A stretch of 64,000 nucleotides of DNA from the NCBI GenBank assembly GCA_023230455.1, contig JALNXH010000004.1, positions 170,099 through 234,098 of the forward strand, written 5' to 3'. The notes under the pieces are model-generated. The model was given only the letters and a program-made list of their open reading frames with translations, searched no databases and was not told the DNA's origin. The position numbers and the translations under genes were made by a program. This DNA comes from Rhodocyclaceae bacterium. Its GTDB lineage: Bacteria > Pseudomonadota > Gammaproteobacteria > Burkholderiales > Rhodocyclaceae. Of this stretch, positions 8,413 through 17,149 are shown one piece after another (the stretch's first letter is position 1; the number at the start of each line of letters is the position of its first letter).

Positions 8413-9141
8413 ATGGAACTGCTTTTCTACAAACAGATCGCCGCCATAGACAAAGACAAGCATCGCCACCTCCGCGTCGGCGCGATCAAGGATTTCCGCT
8501 TCACCGCGGAAACCAATTCGGTTCCGCTGGCGTCGGTGGAATTTATCGAGGCTGCCAAGGAATACCCGATCGTCTTCGCCGGCCGCGGCTCGCCAACGCC
8601 GGTCCCGGCGGCGTTGCTGGGGCTGCGCAGCAACGAAAACCTGATCCTGCGCAGCGATGGCAAATGGGACGCACGCTACGTGCCGGCCTTCATCCGCCGC
8701 TATCCCTTCGTTCTCGCCAGCGCCGACCAGGAACAGTTCGTGGTCTGTCTTGACGAGGGCCATCCGGCCGTCGGCGCCAAGGAAGGCGAAGCGCTGTTCA
8801 CTCATGAAGGCGAACCGACGCCATACCTGAACAACGCGATTGCCTTCCTGCGCGACTTCCAGGCCGAAGCGCAGCGCACCCGCGATTTCATGAAACGCCT
8901 GCTGGAACTCGACCTGCTCAACGAGGTTTCGGCGCGCGCGGAACTGACTGCCGGCGCCGCCTATCAGCTGAGCGGATTTTCGGTGGTCAGCGAACCCAAG
9001 CTGCGCGCCCTGGACAAGGACGTTATCGACGAGTTGTTCCGCAAGGGCTGGCTGGCGCTGATCGACGCACACCTGCTCTCGCTGGGCAACCTTGGCCGCC
9101 TGGTGGAGCGTTTGTCGAAGGCGAAACCCAAGGCGGCTTGA
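8413..9141 (+). CDS. sapC: SapC family protein
   Basis: A 242-residue soluble protein of the SapC family, named from an S-layer-associated Campylobacter gene cluster but widespread in Proteobacteria without S-layers. Typical segments are YPIVFAGRGSPTPVPAALLG near residue 50, WDARYVPAFIRRYPFVLA near 80, and LNNAIAFLRDFQAEAQRTRD near 140. No signal peptide or membrane segment is seen. The biochemical role is not established. It is probably the last large gene of the ompR-envZ-globin transcript. Confidence 0.85.
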   Translation: MELLFYKQIAAIDKDKHRHLRVGAIKDFRFTAETNSVPLASVEFIEAAKEYPIVFAGRGSPTPVPAALLGLRSNENLILRSDGKWDARYVPAFIRRYPFVLASADQEQFVVCLDEGHPAVGAKEGEALFTHEGEPTPYLNNAIAFLRDFQAEAQRTRDFMKRLLELDLLNEVSARAELTAGAAYQLSGFSVVSEPKLRALDKDVIDELFRKGWLALIDAHLLSLGNLGRLVERLSKAKPKAA

Positions 9142-9191
9142 GTTATCATCCGCGCTGACAACGAAACTACCGCCACCAGGGAGCCCACAAG

Positions 9192-9329
9192 ATGCTATTC
9201 GTCCTCTACTACGTTGCCGCAATCGTTATCCTGGTTCTGCATTTCACCGGCATGCTCGCCCGCCTCAACCTCGAATGGCTGGTGCTGGTACTCGCCGTGA
9301 CCGTATTCCCGGCGGTCATCTACCTGTAG
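9192..9329 (+). CDS. Small two-helix membrane protein (45 residues)
   Basis: A short open frame encoding MLFVLYYVAAIVILVLHFTG, a short polar hinge (MLARLNLEW) and a second hydrophobic helix ending AVTVFPAVIYL. It is preceded by AGGGAG about 7-8 bases before the ATG and followed within 20 bases by a strong terminator, so it fits as the last gene of the ompR-envZ-globin-sapC transcript. Almost the whole protein is two predicted membrane spans. No function is known to me; small hydrophobic proteins like this often modulate larger membrane partners. Confidence 0.6.
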   Translation: MLFVLYYVAAIVILVLHFTGMLARLNLEWLVLVLAVTVFPAVIYL

Positions 9330-9343
9330 CGGTACACAAAATG

Positions 9344-9368
9344 AAAAGCCCGCCGAAGCGGGCTTTTT
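9344..9368. terminator. Bidirectional intrinsic terminator
   Basis: Perfect 10-bp stem AAAAGCCCGC / GCGGGCTTTT with loop CGAA, followed by T on the plus strand and by T from the A-run on the minus strand. It separates the plus-strand sapC/small-membrane-protein transcript from the minus-strand thrC, which ends at 9385. Confidence 0.88.
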
Positions 9369-9384
9369 CGATGGCGCCGATTCT

Positions 9385-10812
9385 CTAACAACGCTCGGCA
9401 ACAAACGCCTTGACTGCATCCGCATCGGCCGCCATCACAGCCACGCGTTGCGGCAGGTTTTCGATCCCTTCGAAATCTGCCGGCCGCAGCGGATCCCGGC
9501 CGAGCGCTTCGCGGATGGTTTCGGCGAATTTCACCGGCTGAGCGGTTTCCAGCACCACCATCGGCACCCCGGCCTGGCGCTGCTCCAACGCCACTTTTAG
9601 GCCATCGGCGGTATGGGTGTCGACCATGGTGCCGTACGTCTCCCAGACGCGGCGGATAGTTGCCAGCCGGTCGGCATGGGTGCTGCGGCCTGAGACAAAA
9701 CCGAATCCGGGCAGGCTCGCCCAATACGGCGTGCCGCGCAGATCGAAGCTGTCGCCGGCATCCACCTGCCGCCACAGCTCGGCGACCACCGCCGGGTCGC
9801 GCCCGACCAGATCGAAAACAAAGCGCTCAAAGTTCGACGCCTTGGAAATGTCCATAGAAGGGCTGGAAGTGACACGGGTTTCGGCGGTCTTGCGCGGGCG
9901 ATAGACGCCGCTTTTGAAGAACTCGTCGAGCACGTCGTTTTCGTTGGTGGCCAACACCAGGCGGGCGATGGGCAGCCCCATCTGGCGGGCAATGTGGCCG
10001 GCGCAGATGTTGCCGAAGTTGCCCGACGGCACACTGAAGGCGACCTGCTGGTCGTTGGACGTGGTCGCCTCGAAATAACCCTTGAAGTAATACACGATCT
10101 GCGCCGCCACCCGCGCCCAGTTGATCGAATTCACCGCGCCGATCTTGTATTTCGCCTTGAAAGCGGCATCGTTCGAGACGGCCTTGACGATGTCCTGGGC
10201 ATCGTCGAACATGCCGCGCACGGCAATGTTGTAGATGTTCGCATCCTCTAGCGAATACATCTGGGCGCGCTGGAAGGCGCTCATCTTGCCTTCCGGCGAA
10301 AGCATAAAGACTTTGACGTTGTGCTTGCCGCGCATCGCGTACTCGGCCGCCGAACCCGTGTCGCCTGAGGTGGCACCGAGGATGTTGATAGTCTCGCCGC
10401 GCTTGTCCAGCACGTATTCGAACAGGTTGCCGAGGAGTTGCATGGCCATGTCCTTGAAGGCCAGCGTCGGACCGTTGGACAGTTCCAGCAGGTGCAGGCC
10501 GGGCTCAAGCGTAGTCAGCGGGGTGATGTCTGCCGCACTGCGGCCCGGGCGGGCATGGCGATAGACCTGCGCCGTGTAGGTTCGATCGACGATGGCCTTC
10601 AGATCGGCGGCGGGGATGTCGGTGATGAACTTGGACAGCACCGCAAAAGCCAGGTCAGCGTAGGACAAACCGCGCCAGCGGCTCAGTTCGGCGGCGTCGA
10701 TCCGGGGATAGGTCTCGGGCAGATACAAGCCGCCATCCGGGGCAAGGCCGCCGAGCAAAATATCGCAAAAGAACTCAGCGGGAGCATTCCCGCGGGTGGA
10801 GATGTAACGCAT
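9385..10812 (-). CDS. thrC: Threonine synthase
   Basis: A 475-residue PLP enzyme that converts O-phospho-L-homoserine to L-threonine, the last step of threonine synthesis. The start MRYISTRGNAP and the motif LSNGPTLAFKDMAMQLLGNL, with the PLP-binding lysine, are typical of the long bacterial/fungal-type ThrC. The phosphate-binding loop appears as SVPSGNFGNICAGH. It is on the same strand as hom, but more than 11 kb of unrelated genes separates them. A TATAAT box lies 27-32 bases upstream of the start. Confidence 0.95.
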   Translation of the reverse strand: MRYISTRGNAPAEFFCDILLGGLAPDGGLYLPETYPRIDAAELSRWRGLSYADLAFAVLSKFITDIPAADLKAIVDRTYTAQVYRHARPGRSAADITPLTTLEPGLHLLELSNGPTLAFKDMAMQLLGNLFEYVLDKRGETINILGATSGDTGSAAEYAMRGKHNVKVFMLSPEGKMSAFQRAQMYSLEDANIYNIAVRGMFDDAQDIVKAVSNDAAFKAKYKIGAVNSINWARVAAQIVYYFKGYFEATTSNDQQVAFSVPSGNFGNICAGHIARQMGLPIARLVLATNENDVLDEFFKSGVYRPRKTAETRVTSSPSMDISKASNFERFVFDLVGRDPAVVAELWRQVDAGDSFDLRGTPYWASLPGFGFVSGRSTHADRLATIRRVWETYGTMVDTHTADGLKVALEQRQAGVPMVVLETAQPVKFAETIREALGRDPLRPADFEGIENLPQRVAVMAADADAVKAFVAERC

Positions 10813-10838
10813 GGTATGGGTTCCCGAAAGAGGCCGGC

Positions 10839-10844
10839 ATTATA
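10839..10844 (-). promoter_or_regulatory. Candidate -10 box of thrC
   Basis: The minus strand reads TATAAT here, 26 bases before the thrC ATG, giving a leader of about 20 nt. No convincing -35 hexamer is visible 16-18 bases upstream, so an extended or activator-dependent promoter is possible. Confidence 0.4.
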
Positions 10845-10887
10845 GCGGCCCCGTCGGCAGGCCTCGGGGTGCCCGTCCTGCCGGCGC

Positions 10888-11319
10888 CTAATACTTGCGG
10901 ATCATCACCGGGCAGGCCGCGTCGCTCGGACAGAGCACTGAACGTACCAGTTGTTCCGGCATCCGCTCGTTCCACGACCAGTCGGCCGGATAGGAATGGA
11001 TGCGGATATTCCAGATTCCACCGCCTTCCTTCACCAGTTCGATGTTCGACTTGAACAGCCGCTCTGTGGACGCCCCGGAACCGCCATGCAACTCCTGGTG
11101 CAGGGACTCCATCAAACTTTCCACCCGATTCTCCGTCACCGGTTCGTGGGGAATATCCCGGTCGGCCATACAGCGGATGTAATGCGTGTAGTAGGGGCTG
11201 CCGTCGCTGCCTATCCAGCAGTCGAAACCGGGGCCGGGGAAAAACATCGCCGCCGTCTGGCCGAAGGCCATGCCCACCGCGCCAAGCAATCCGCAAACGA
11301 TGAAATACACCTGTCTCAT
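10888..11319 (-). CDS. Hypothetical exported protein
   Basis: A 143-residue protein with an N-terminal hydrophobic segment (MRQVYFIVCGLLGAVGMAFG) consistent with a signal peptide or membrane anchor. The mature part has several cysteines (FDCWIGSDG, YIRCMADRD, SVLCPSDAACP) that could form disulfides, and two tryptophan-rich stretches (GGGIWNIRIHS, YPADWSWNERMP). I recognise no family. The ATG at 11319 is preferred over a further-upstream start at 11358, because it places the signal segment at the N-terminus. It lies downstream of the TRAP operon terminator and ahead of thrC, with no obvious partner. Confidence 0.6.
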   Translation of the reverse strand: MRQVYFIVCGLLGAVGMAFGQTAAMFFPGPGFDCWIGSDGSPYYTHYIRCMADRDIPHEPVTENRVESLMESLHQELHGGSGASTERLFKSNIELVKEGGGIWNIRIHSYPADWSWNERMPEQLVRSVLCPSDAACPVMIRKY

Positions 11320-11352
11320 GTCGGCATAATACTTCCGGAAAGCGCTGCTCCG

Positions 11353-11380
11353 CCACACCGGCCCCGCAGGGCCGGTGTGG
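11353..11380 (-). terminator. Stem-loop after dctM
   Basis: Perfect 12-bp inverted repeat CCACACCGGCCC / GGGCCGGTGTGG around the loop CGCA, starting 13 bases past the dctM stop. There is no T-run after it, so it may act as an mRNA 3' stabiliser or a factor-assisted terminator for the dctPQM transcript. Confidence 0.6.
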
Positions 11381-11392
11381 TGGGTTGGCCGC

Positions 11393-12679
11393 CTACATCA
11401 CCATCCCCAGCGCCCGCGGCAGCGCCAGCGACAGCGGCGGCCAGTAGGTCACCAGCAGCAGGAACCCGAGCATAGTTAACAGCCAGGGCCAGACCGCCAC
11501 GGTCAGTTCGGTGATGCCCATTTTGGTGATTCCCGAAGCCACATAGAGGTTTAGACCGACGGGCGGATGGCACATGCCCACTTCCATATTCACGGTCATC
11601 ATGATGCCGAAGTGCACCGGATCGATGCCCAGCTTCTGGGCCACGGGGAACAGGATCGGCGCCATGATGAGGACGATCGACGACGGCTCCATCACATTCC
11701 CCGCCATCAGCAGCAGCAGGTTCACCGCCAGCAGGAAGCTGATCGGACCGAGTCCCATGTCGAGCAGCCACTGCGCCAGCAGCTGCGGGATGTTCTCATT
11801 GGCCATGATGAAGGAAAACAGCACCGCGTTGGTGATGATGTAGAGCAGCATCGCCGACATGTTTGCCGAGTCCAGCAGCACCTTGGGTACGCGGGACAGG
11901 GGCATGTCTTTGTAGACGAAGATGGCGACGATGAAGGCATACACTGCCGCCATGGCCGCCGCTTCGGTGGGGGTGAAGATCCCGGTGTAGATGCCGCCCA
12001 TCACCACCACGATCAGGAACAGGCCCCAGAACGAATCCTTCAGTGCGCCGAAGCGCACCTTCCAGCTCGCTCTCGGCTGACGCGGATAGCCGTTCTTGCG
12101 TGCGCGCCACCAGGTGGTCGCCCCGAGCAGGAAGGCCAGCACCAGCCCCGGCACCACACCGGCCATGAACAGGGCGCCGACGGAGGTGTTGGTGGCCACT
12201 GCAAACATCACCATGACGATGGACGGCGGAATCAGGATGCCGAGCGCGCCCGAGGTGGTGATGACGCCGGCGCCGAAACGCGTCGGAAAACCCGCTTTGA
12301 CCATCGCCGGCAGCAGGATCGAGCCGATGGCCACCACCGTCGCCGGGCTTGAACCCGAAATCGCCGCAAACAGCGCGCAGGCCACCACGCCGGCGAGTCC
12401 CAGGCCGCCGTGCCAGTGGCCGACCATCGCCGTGGCGAAGCGGATCATGCGTTTCGCCACGCCGCCGTGGGTCAGGAAATTGCCGGCGAGAATGAAGAAT
12501 GGAATCGCCATGATCTCGAACTTCTCGATGCCGGTGAATAGCTTCAGAGCCACGGATGCGATCGGCACATCGGTCATGGTGAACAGGAAGGTCAGCACCG
12601 TGAGGCCGAGCGAAATCGAAATCGGCATGCCCGTCAGCATCAGCGTCAGCAGCAGACCGAAGATGATCAGCGTATTCAT
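11393..12679 (-). CDS. dctM: TRAP transporter large permease, DctM
   Basis: A 428-residue inner-membrane protein with about 12 helices: the transport subunit of a TRAP-type, sodium- or proton-driven C4-dicarboxylate importer. Typical segments are MAIPFFILAGNFLTHGGVAKRMI (positions about 57-80), FAAISGSSPATVVAIGSI and GILIPPSIVMVMF in the first half. It overlaps dctQ by 4 bases (ATGA) and is the last gene of dctPQM. Cargo is inferred to be succinate, fumarate or malate, because the operon is divergent from dctSR. Confidence 0.94.
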   Translation of the reverse strand: MNTLIIFGLLLTLMLTGMPISISLGLTVLTFLFTMTDVPIASVALKLFTGIEKFEIMAIPFFILAGNFLTHGGVAKRMIRFATAMVGHWHGGLGLAGVVACALFAAISGSSPATVVAIGSILLPAMVKAGFPTRFGAGVITTSGALGILIPPSIVMVMFAVATNTSVGALFMAGVVPGLVLAFLLGATTWWRARKNGYPRQPRASWKVRFGALKDSFWGLFLIVVVMGGIYTGIFTPTEAAAMAAVYAFIVAIFVYKDMPLSRVPKVLLDSANMSAMLLYIITNAVLFSFIMANENIPQLLAQWLLDMGLGPISFLLAVNLLLLMAGNVMEPSSIVLIMAPILFPVAQKLGIDPVHFGIMMTVNMEVGMCHPPVGLNLYVASGITKMGITELTVAVWPWLLTMLGFLLLVTYWPPLSLALPRALGMVM

Positions 12680-13350
12680 GAGCGATCTCCCTTGCCGGTG
12701 CTGCGCGGATGCAGGTTGTCGTCGAGGTTGTACGGGATGATGCTTTCGTCGCCTTCATCCTCGATGCCTTCGACATGACCGTGGTCGTGGTGGGGCAGTT
12801 CGCCGGTGCGGATGAAGCTCCATGCGACTTGCAGGAAGCGAAAGCACATGAGCGAGGAACCGAGCGGAATCGCGCAATAGACCATCCAGGTCGGCCATTC
12901 CAGATCGGGAGTGGTCGGACCTTCGAACAGGCCAAGCGCTTCCGTATCGACACCAACGGCACGATAGAACGCATAGTGGGCGCCGTTTTCCCAAACGAAA
13001 TGCGCGCCAAGGTAAGCCACCGTGCCGGTAAACAAGGCGCCGGCGAGCAGCCCGAAAACAATGAACTTGCCACGTACGCCAGGCGCCAGACGGTTGATCA
13101 GCACGTCGACACCGACGTGGATGCCGGTACGCACGCCGTAAGCGGCACCGAACTTGGCCATCCAGACGAACATGTAGATACACAGTTCCTGTGCCCAGGA
13201 AATATTGATTTCGAGCAGGGCGTCCTGCATCGCCGGCCACGGAAGGCCGGACAGGTAGCGATGGACCACCGCGACGAAGATCAACGTCGTGGCGGCCGCC
13301 ATGAGGGTGGCGATCAGCCACTCCTCAAGATGATCGAGCACTTTGAGCAT
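12676..13350 (-). CDS. dctQ: TRAP transporter small permease, DctQ
   Basis: A 224-residue small membrane subunit with four predicted helices that pairs with DctM. Helix 1 follows MLKVLDHLEEWLIATLM; the conserved region ALLEINISWAQELCIYMFVW lies about residue 50-70. The ATG at 13350 is preceded by a strong GAGGAGG; a longer in-frame start at 13389 is less convincing. There is a charged, histidine-containing C-terminal tail (HHDHGHVEG) that could bind metal, a modest oddity for DctQ. Confidence 0.9.
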   Translation of the reverse strand: MLKVLDHLEEWLIATLMAAATTLIFVAVVHRYLSGLPWPAMQDALLEINISWAQELCIYMFVWMAKFGAAYGVRTGIHVGVDVLINRLAPGVRGKFIVFGLLAGALFTGTVAYLGAHFVWENGAHYAFYRAVGVDTEALGLFEGPTTPDLEWPTWMVYCAIPLGSSLMCFRFLQVAWSFIRTGELPHHDHGHVEGIEDEGDESIIPYNLDDNLHPRSTGKGDRS

Positions 13351-13419
13351 GCAGCCCTCCTCGGAATCGGGGGTGTCGCGCAGCCCCAACGTGGCCTGCG
13401 CGACGGGTTGTCACAGCGT

Positions 13420-14433
13420 TCAGGGTTTGGCCGGATTGAAGCCGGTTTCCTTGTAGATCGACTGCAGCAGATCCTTGCCGATACGCCCTTCCTGATCTTT
13501 GTGCACCTTGACCAGTGCCGCGCGCCAAGCGCTCTTCTCCGCGGGGGTGAGGCTGAGAATCTGGGTCTTGCCGGATTTCTTGACGGCTTCCAGCGCCGCC
13601 GCATTTTCCGTCGCGGCGATGGCGTTGGCGTAACGGGTGGACTCTTTCATCGCCACGCCGAGCTGTTCGCGAATATCCGTCGGCAGGCCATCCCAGAACT
13701 TCTTGTTTACGATCACCGCATAGCCCAGGTAGCCGTGGTCGGAGAGGGTCAGGTATTTCTGCACCTCATGCATTTTCTGCGTGTAGAAGTTCGAGGGCGG
13801 ATTTTCGGTGCCGTCGACCACCCCCGTCTGCAAGGCCTGGTAAACCTCGGAGAAGGCCATCACCTGCGGCGTGGCGCCAAGCGCCCGCATTTCGGAATCA
13901 AGCACCTTGGACGACTGGATGCGCATCTTCAGACCGCGGAAATCCGCCGGCTGCTTGAGCGGCTTGTTGGCGCTCATCACCTTGAAACCATTGTCCCAGA
14001 AGGCCAGACCGGTGATGCCCTTGCTTTCCAGACGGCCCAACATGGCCCGGCCGACCGGCCCTTCGGTCACCCGATGCAGGGACGCGTAGTCATCGAAGAT
14101 GAAGGGCAGGTCGAAGGCCTCGAACTCCCGGGCCCCCAGCGGGCCGAATTTGGCCAGCGACGGAGCGAGCATCTGTACCGAACCGAGCTGTAGCGCTTCC
14201 ATCTCCTCTTTGTCCTTGTACAACTGACTGTTGGGGTAGACCTCGACCTTGACCCGGCCCTTGGTCTTCTCTTCGGCGACCTTCTTGAAGTATTCGGCCG
14301 CCTTGCCTTTCGGCGTATCGACCGCAACGACATGGCTGAACTTGATCACGATGGGTTGCTGGGCAGAAGCCAGCAAGGACGCCGCAGCGAACGACAGGGC
14401 CACGGCAATAGGGGCGAAATGGCGCAGCTTCAT
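13420..14433 (-). CDS. dctP: TRAP dicarboxylate-binding periplasmic protein DctP
   Basis: A 337-residue substrate-binding protein with a signal peptide ending near LLASAQQ. The mature protein starts PIVIKFSHVVAVDTPKGKAA and shows the family motifs VEVYPNSQLYKD, RIQSSKVLDSEMRALGATP (with the conserved Arg that binds a substrate carboxylate) and QTGVVDGTENP. It delivers the substrate to DctQM. The ATG at 14433 has GGAGGAG upstream. It is the first gene of dctPQM and divergent from dctS, with 121 bp between the two starts. Confidence 0.95.
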   Translation of the reverse strand: MKLRHFAPIAVALSFAAASLLASAQQPIVIKFSHVVAVDTPKGKAAEYFKKVAEEKTKGRVKVEVYPNSQLYKDKEEMEALQLGSVQMLAPSLAKFGPLGAREFEAFDLPFIFDDYASLHRVTEGPVGRAMLGRLESKGITGLAFWDNGFKVMSANKPLKQPADFRGLKMRIQSSKVLDSEMRALGATPQVMAFSEVYQALQTGVVDGTENPPSNFYTQKMHEVQKYLTLSDHGYLGYAVIVNKKFWDGLPTDIREQLGVAMKESTRYANAIAATENAAALEAVKKSGKTQILSLTPAEKSAWRAALVKVHKDQEGRIGKDLLQSIYKETGFNPAKP

Positions 14434-14554
14434 GGAATCCTCCTCCGGATGTCTGCCTTTTTGGCATGGGCGCATTCTGTCCGCCGCACGCGTCGGCCGC
14501 CATTGTGGATTTCCGCAACCCCGGGGAGGGCCCGCACCGCGGTAACATCCGGCC

Positions 14555-16480
14555 ATGCCCGTCGGTACACCGCTGCCCTCCCTGCCCTCTCCCCGCTGGC
14601 TATGGCTGCTGCCACGCCTGTCCTTCGTGTTCTTCATCGCCGCCGTAAGCCTGCTGCTCTGGCTGTACAACCGTTCCGAGGCGGAAAATCAGCGCATGAC
14701 GCTGATCAGCGACATGCTCTGGCTGGAACAGGATCTCCAGTTCCAACTCACCCACAACGCCGAACTGCTCGGTCAGTTCAGTCCACGCCAAGTCTCCGAC
14801 CGTAACAGCTTCGCCGCAGCGGCGCGTTCGGTACTCGACGGCGGCCTGCGTCGGGTGCGCTGGCTCGACCGAACGGGTCAGTTGCGGCTGGCCTATCCAG
14901 AAGCCGACACAACGGTGACGCCGGATGCCTACCTGCGCCTCGCCCACACCCGAGGCAAAGCCATTTACGGCGCGGCCTACGAAAACACCGGGTGGTGGGT
15001 CGACGTCTATGTGCCGGTATTTCATCGCGGCGGATTCAGCGGCACGCTGGTCGCCTCCTATTCGCTCCAGCAACTGCTGGAAAAATCGCTGCCCTGGTGG
15101 CTGGTGGAACGCTACCGCATCGTCATCGTCAACGCCGGGGGCCGCGAACTGGCCGCCCGCTCCCAGGTCGCCGCGCCGAACGAGGAAAGCAGCTACCAGA
15201 TGGCCTTCGATCCTCCGGGCAGCGGCCTCTATCTGCGGGCGACGCCCTACCGTTCACCGCTGCCTCCGGTCGGCCCGCTGCTTTCCGCGGCGCTGGTGCT
15301 ACTTGCGTTGACGGTGCTGTGGAGCCTGTGGGCACTGCGCCGCCAGGAACGCCAGCGGCTGGCCGCCGAACATGCGCTACGTCAGGAACACGCGTTCCGC
15401 AAGGCCATGGAGGATTCGGTGCAGACCGGCCTGCGCGCCCGCGACCTGGAGGGCCGCATCACCTACGTAAACCCGGCCTTCTGCCGCATGGTGGGCTGGT
15501 CCGAGGCGGAATTGGTTGGCCAAGCGCCGCCTATGCCCTACTGGATGGACGAGGACCTGGAGGCCACCCGAGCGCTGCACGACCGCATCCTTGCCGGCGA
15601 GGGGCCGACCCAGGGCTTCGAAATCCGCTTCAAGCGGCGCAGCGGCGAGGCGTTCACCGCACTGATCCACGAAGCCCCGCTGATCGACGCCAACGGCCGC
15701 CATGTCGGCTGGATGAGCTCAATCATCGACGTCAGCGAACAAAAAAAGGCCGAGGAACTGGCTCGTCAGCAACAGGAGCGCCTGCAAACCACGGCGCGGC
15801 TGGTGACCATGGGCGAGATGGCATCGAGCCTGGCCCACGAACTGAACCAGCCGCTGGCCGCCATCGCCAGCTACAACACCGGCTGCCTCAACCTGATCGC
15901 TTCGGGCGAAGGCGATTTGAAGGAAATCGGGGCGGTGCTGGCGAAAAGCGCCGAACAGGCGCAACGCGCCGGACGCATCATCCGCCGGATTTACGAATTC
16001 GTTCGCCGCGCCGAGCCGAAAGCAGAACCGCTCGACCTCGAAGTACTGCTCGGCGAAGTTCTCGGCTTCGTCGAAGCGGATGCGCGCAGCCGCGGCATCC
16101 GCATCGAGCGCCGCATCGCCGGCGACCTGCCCGTGCTCACCGGCGACCGGGTGTTGCTCTCCCAGGCGCTGCTCAACCTGATCCGCAACGGCATGGATGC
16201 GATGCGCGACCAACCGGGGCCACGCCGCATCCTGCACGTCGAAGCGGCAGCCGAAGACAGCGGCATCCATCTGCGCATCGCCGACCAGGGCACCGGCATC
16301 CGGCCCGAAACCGCCGGACAGCTGTTCGAACCGCTGTTCACCACCAAGCCCGAAGGCATGGGCATGGGCCTCAACATCTGCCGCTCGGTGGTCGAAGGCC
16401 ACCAGGGGCGCCTCTGGCATGAGCCGAACCCCGGAGGCGGCAGCATCTTTCATGTCACCCTGCCGGTGGCCGTCGCATGA
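14555..16480 (+). CDS. dctS: DctS-type sensor histidine kinase
   Basis: A 641-residue membrane kinase. It has a first helix near 15-35, a periplasmic sensor region of about 200 residues, a second helix around 240-258, a PAS domain (about 280-400, FRKAMEDSVQTGLRARDLEG) and a kinase core. The H-box TMGEMASSLAHELNQPLAAI holds His428; NLIRNGMDAM, DQGTGI and GMGMGLNI form the N and G boxes. The H-box type and PAS layout match DctS of Rhodobacter rather than DctB. It is expected to sense C4-dicarboxylates and activate dctPQM through DctR. Its stop overlaps the dctR ATG by 4 bases. Confidence 0.9.
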   Translation: MPVGTPLPSLPSPRWLWLLPRLSFVFFIAAVSLLLWLYNRSEAENQRMTLISDMLWLEQDLQFQLTHNAELLGQFSPRQVSDRNSFAAAARSVLDGGLRRVRWLDRTGQLRLAYPEADTTVTPDAYLRLAHTRGKAIYGAAYENTGWWVDVYVPVFHRGGFSGTLVASYSLQQLLEKSLPWWLVERYRIVIVNAGGRELAARSQVAAPNEESSYQMAFDPPGSGLYLRATPYRSPLPPVGPLLSAALVLLALTVLWSLWALRRQERQRLAAEHALRQEHAFRKAMEDSVQTGLRARDLEGRITYVNPAFCRMVGWSEAELVGQAPPMPYWMDEDLEATRALHDRILAGEGPTQGFEIRFKRRSGEAFTALIHEAPLIDANGRHVGWMSSIIDVSEQKKAEELARQQQERLQTTARLVTMGEMASSLAHELNQPLAAIASYNTGCLNLIASGEGDLKEIGAVLAKSAEQAQRAGRIIRRIYEFVRRAEPKAEPLDLEVLLGEVLGFVEADARSRGIRIERRIAGDLPVLTGDRVLLSQALLNLIRNGMDAMRDQPGPRRILHVEAAAEDSGIHLRIADQGTGIRPETAGQLFEPLFTTKPEGMGMGLNICRSVVEGHQGRLWHEPNPGGGSIFHVTLPVAVA

Positions 16481-17082
16481 GCACCGTACATCTGGTCGAC
16501 GACGACGAGGCCATCCGCGATGCGCTTTCCTGGCTGCTGCGCTCGCGCGGCATCGCCTCGCGAAGCTGGCCCTCGGCGGAAGCCTTCCTGGCCGACTACG
16601 ATTCCGAAATGCGCGGCTGCCTGGTACTGGACATCCGCATGGAAGCGATGAGCGGCCCGGAACTCTTCGACCGCTTGCGGGCGCTCGGCTGCCGCATGCC
16701 GACGCTTTTTCTCACCGGCCACGGCGACATCCCGCAGGCTGTCGCGGCGCTGAAAAATGGAGCCTTCGACTTCATCGAAAAGCCCTGCCATGACAACCGG
16801 CTGGCCGACCGCGTACAGGAAGCACTGGCGCTCGATACCGAACTCAGCCGCCGCGAAGCCTCGCGGCTGACCGTGCGGGAGCGGGTGCATTCGCTGACCG
16901 GCCGCGAACGCGAGGTGATGGACGCGATCCTGGCCGGTAAGCTGAACAAGGTGATCGCCGCCGAACTCAACATCGCCATGCGCACCGTGGAAGTCCACCG
17001 GGCGCGGGTGTTCGAGAAAATGGGCGTGAAGTCGGCGGTGGAACTGGCGCAGGCGCTGGCGCTGGCGGGGCGTGAAGAATGA
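16477..17082 (+). CDS. dctR: DctR, FixJ/LuxR-type response regulator
   Basis: A 201-residue regulator with a receiver domain (phospho-acceptor Asp52 in LVLDIRMEAMSG, Lys102 in FIEKPCHD) and a LuxR/FixJ helix-turn-helix near the end (LTGREREVMDAILAGKLNKV, AMRTVEVHRARVFEKMGVKS). It is the partner of the overlapping dctS and probably activates the divergent dctPQM operon. In the Rhodobacter system the same three parts form the dicarboxylate-uptake circuit. Confidence 0.92.
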   Translation: MSTVHLVDDDEAIRDALSWLLRSRGIASRSWPSAEAFLADYDSEMRGCLVLDIRMEAMSGPELFDRLRALGCRMPTLFLTGHGDIPQAVAALKNGAFDFIEKPCHDNRLADRVQEALALDTELSRREASRLTVRERVHSLTGREREVMDAILAGKLNKVIAAELNIAMRTVEVHRARVFEKMGVKSAVELAQALALAGREE

Positions 17083-17149
17083 AGCTGAGAAGACAACATC
17101 AGCCGCTTCAGCTCAAACCTCCTAGCAAAGCTACCGCATAATATTCGCC

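Noticed and set aside
12709..14193. A 494-codon plus-strand frame over dctQ and dctP
   Set aside because: Antisense shadow; dctQ and dctP have clear family motifs, ribosome-binding sites and operon spacing.
14434..14554. Possible sigma-54 promoter in the dctP-dctS gap
   Set aside because: TGGCATGGGCGCATT resembles the -24 part but lacks the required GC at -12; nothing else in the gap fits.
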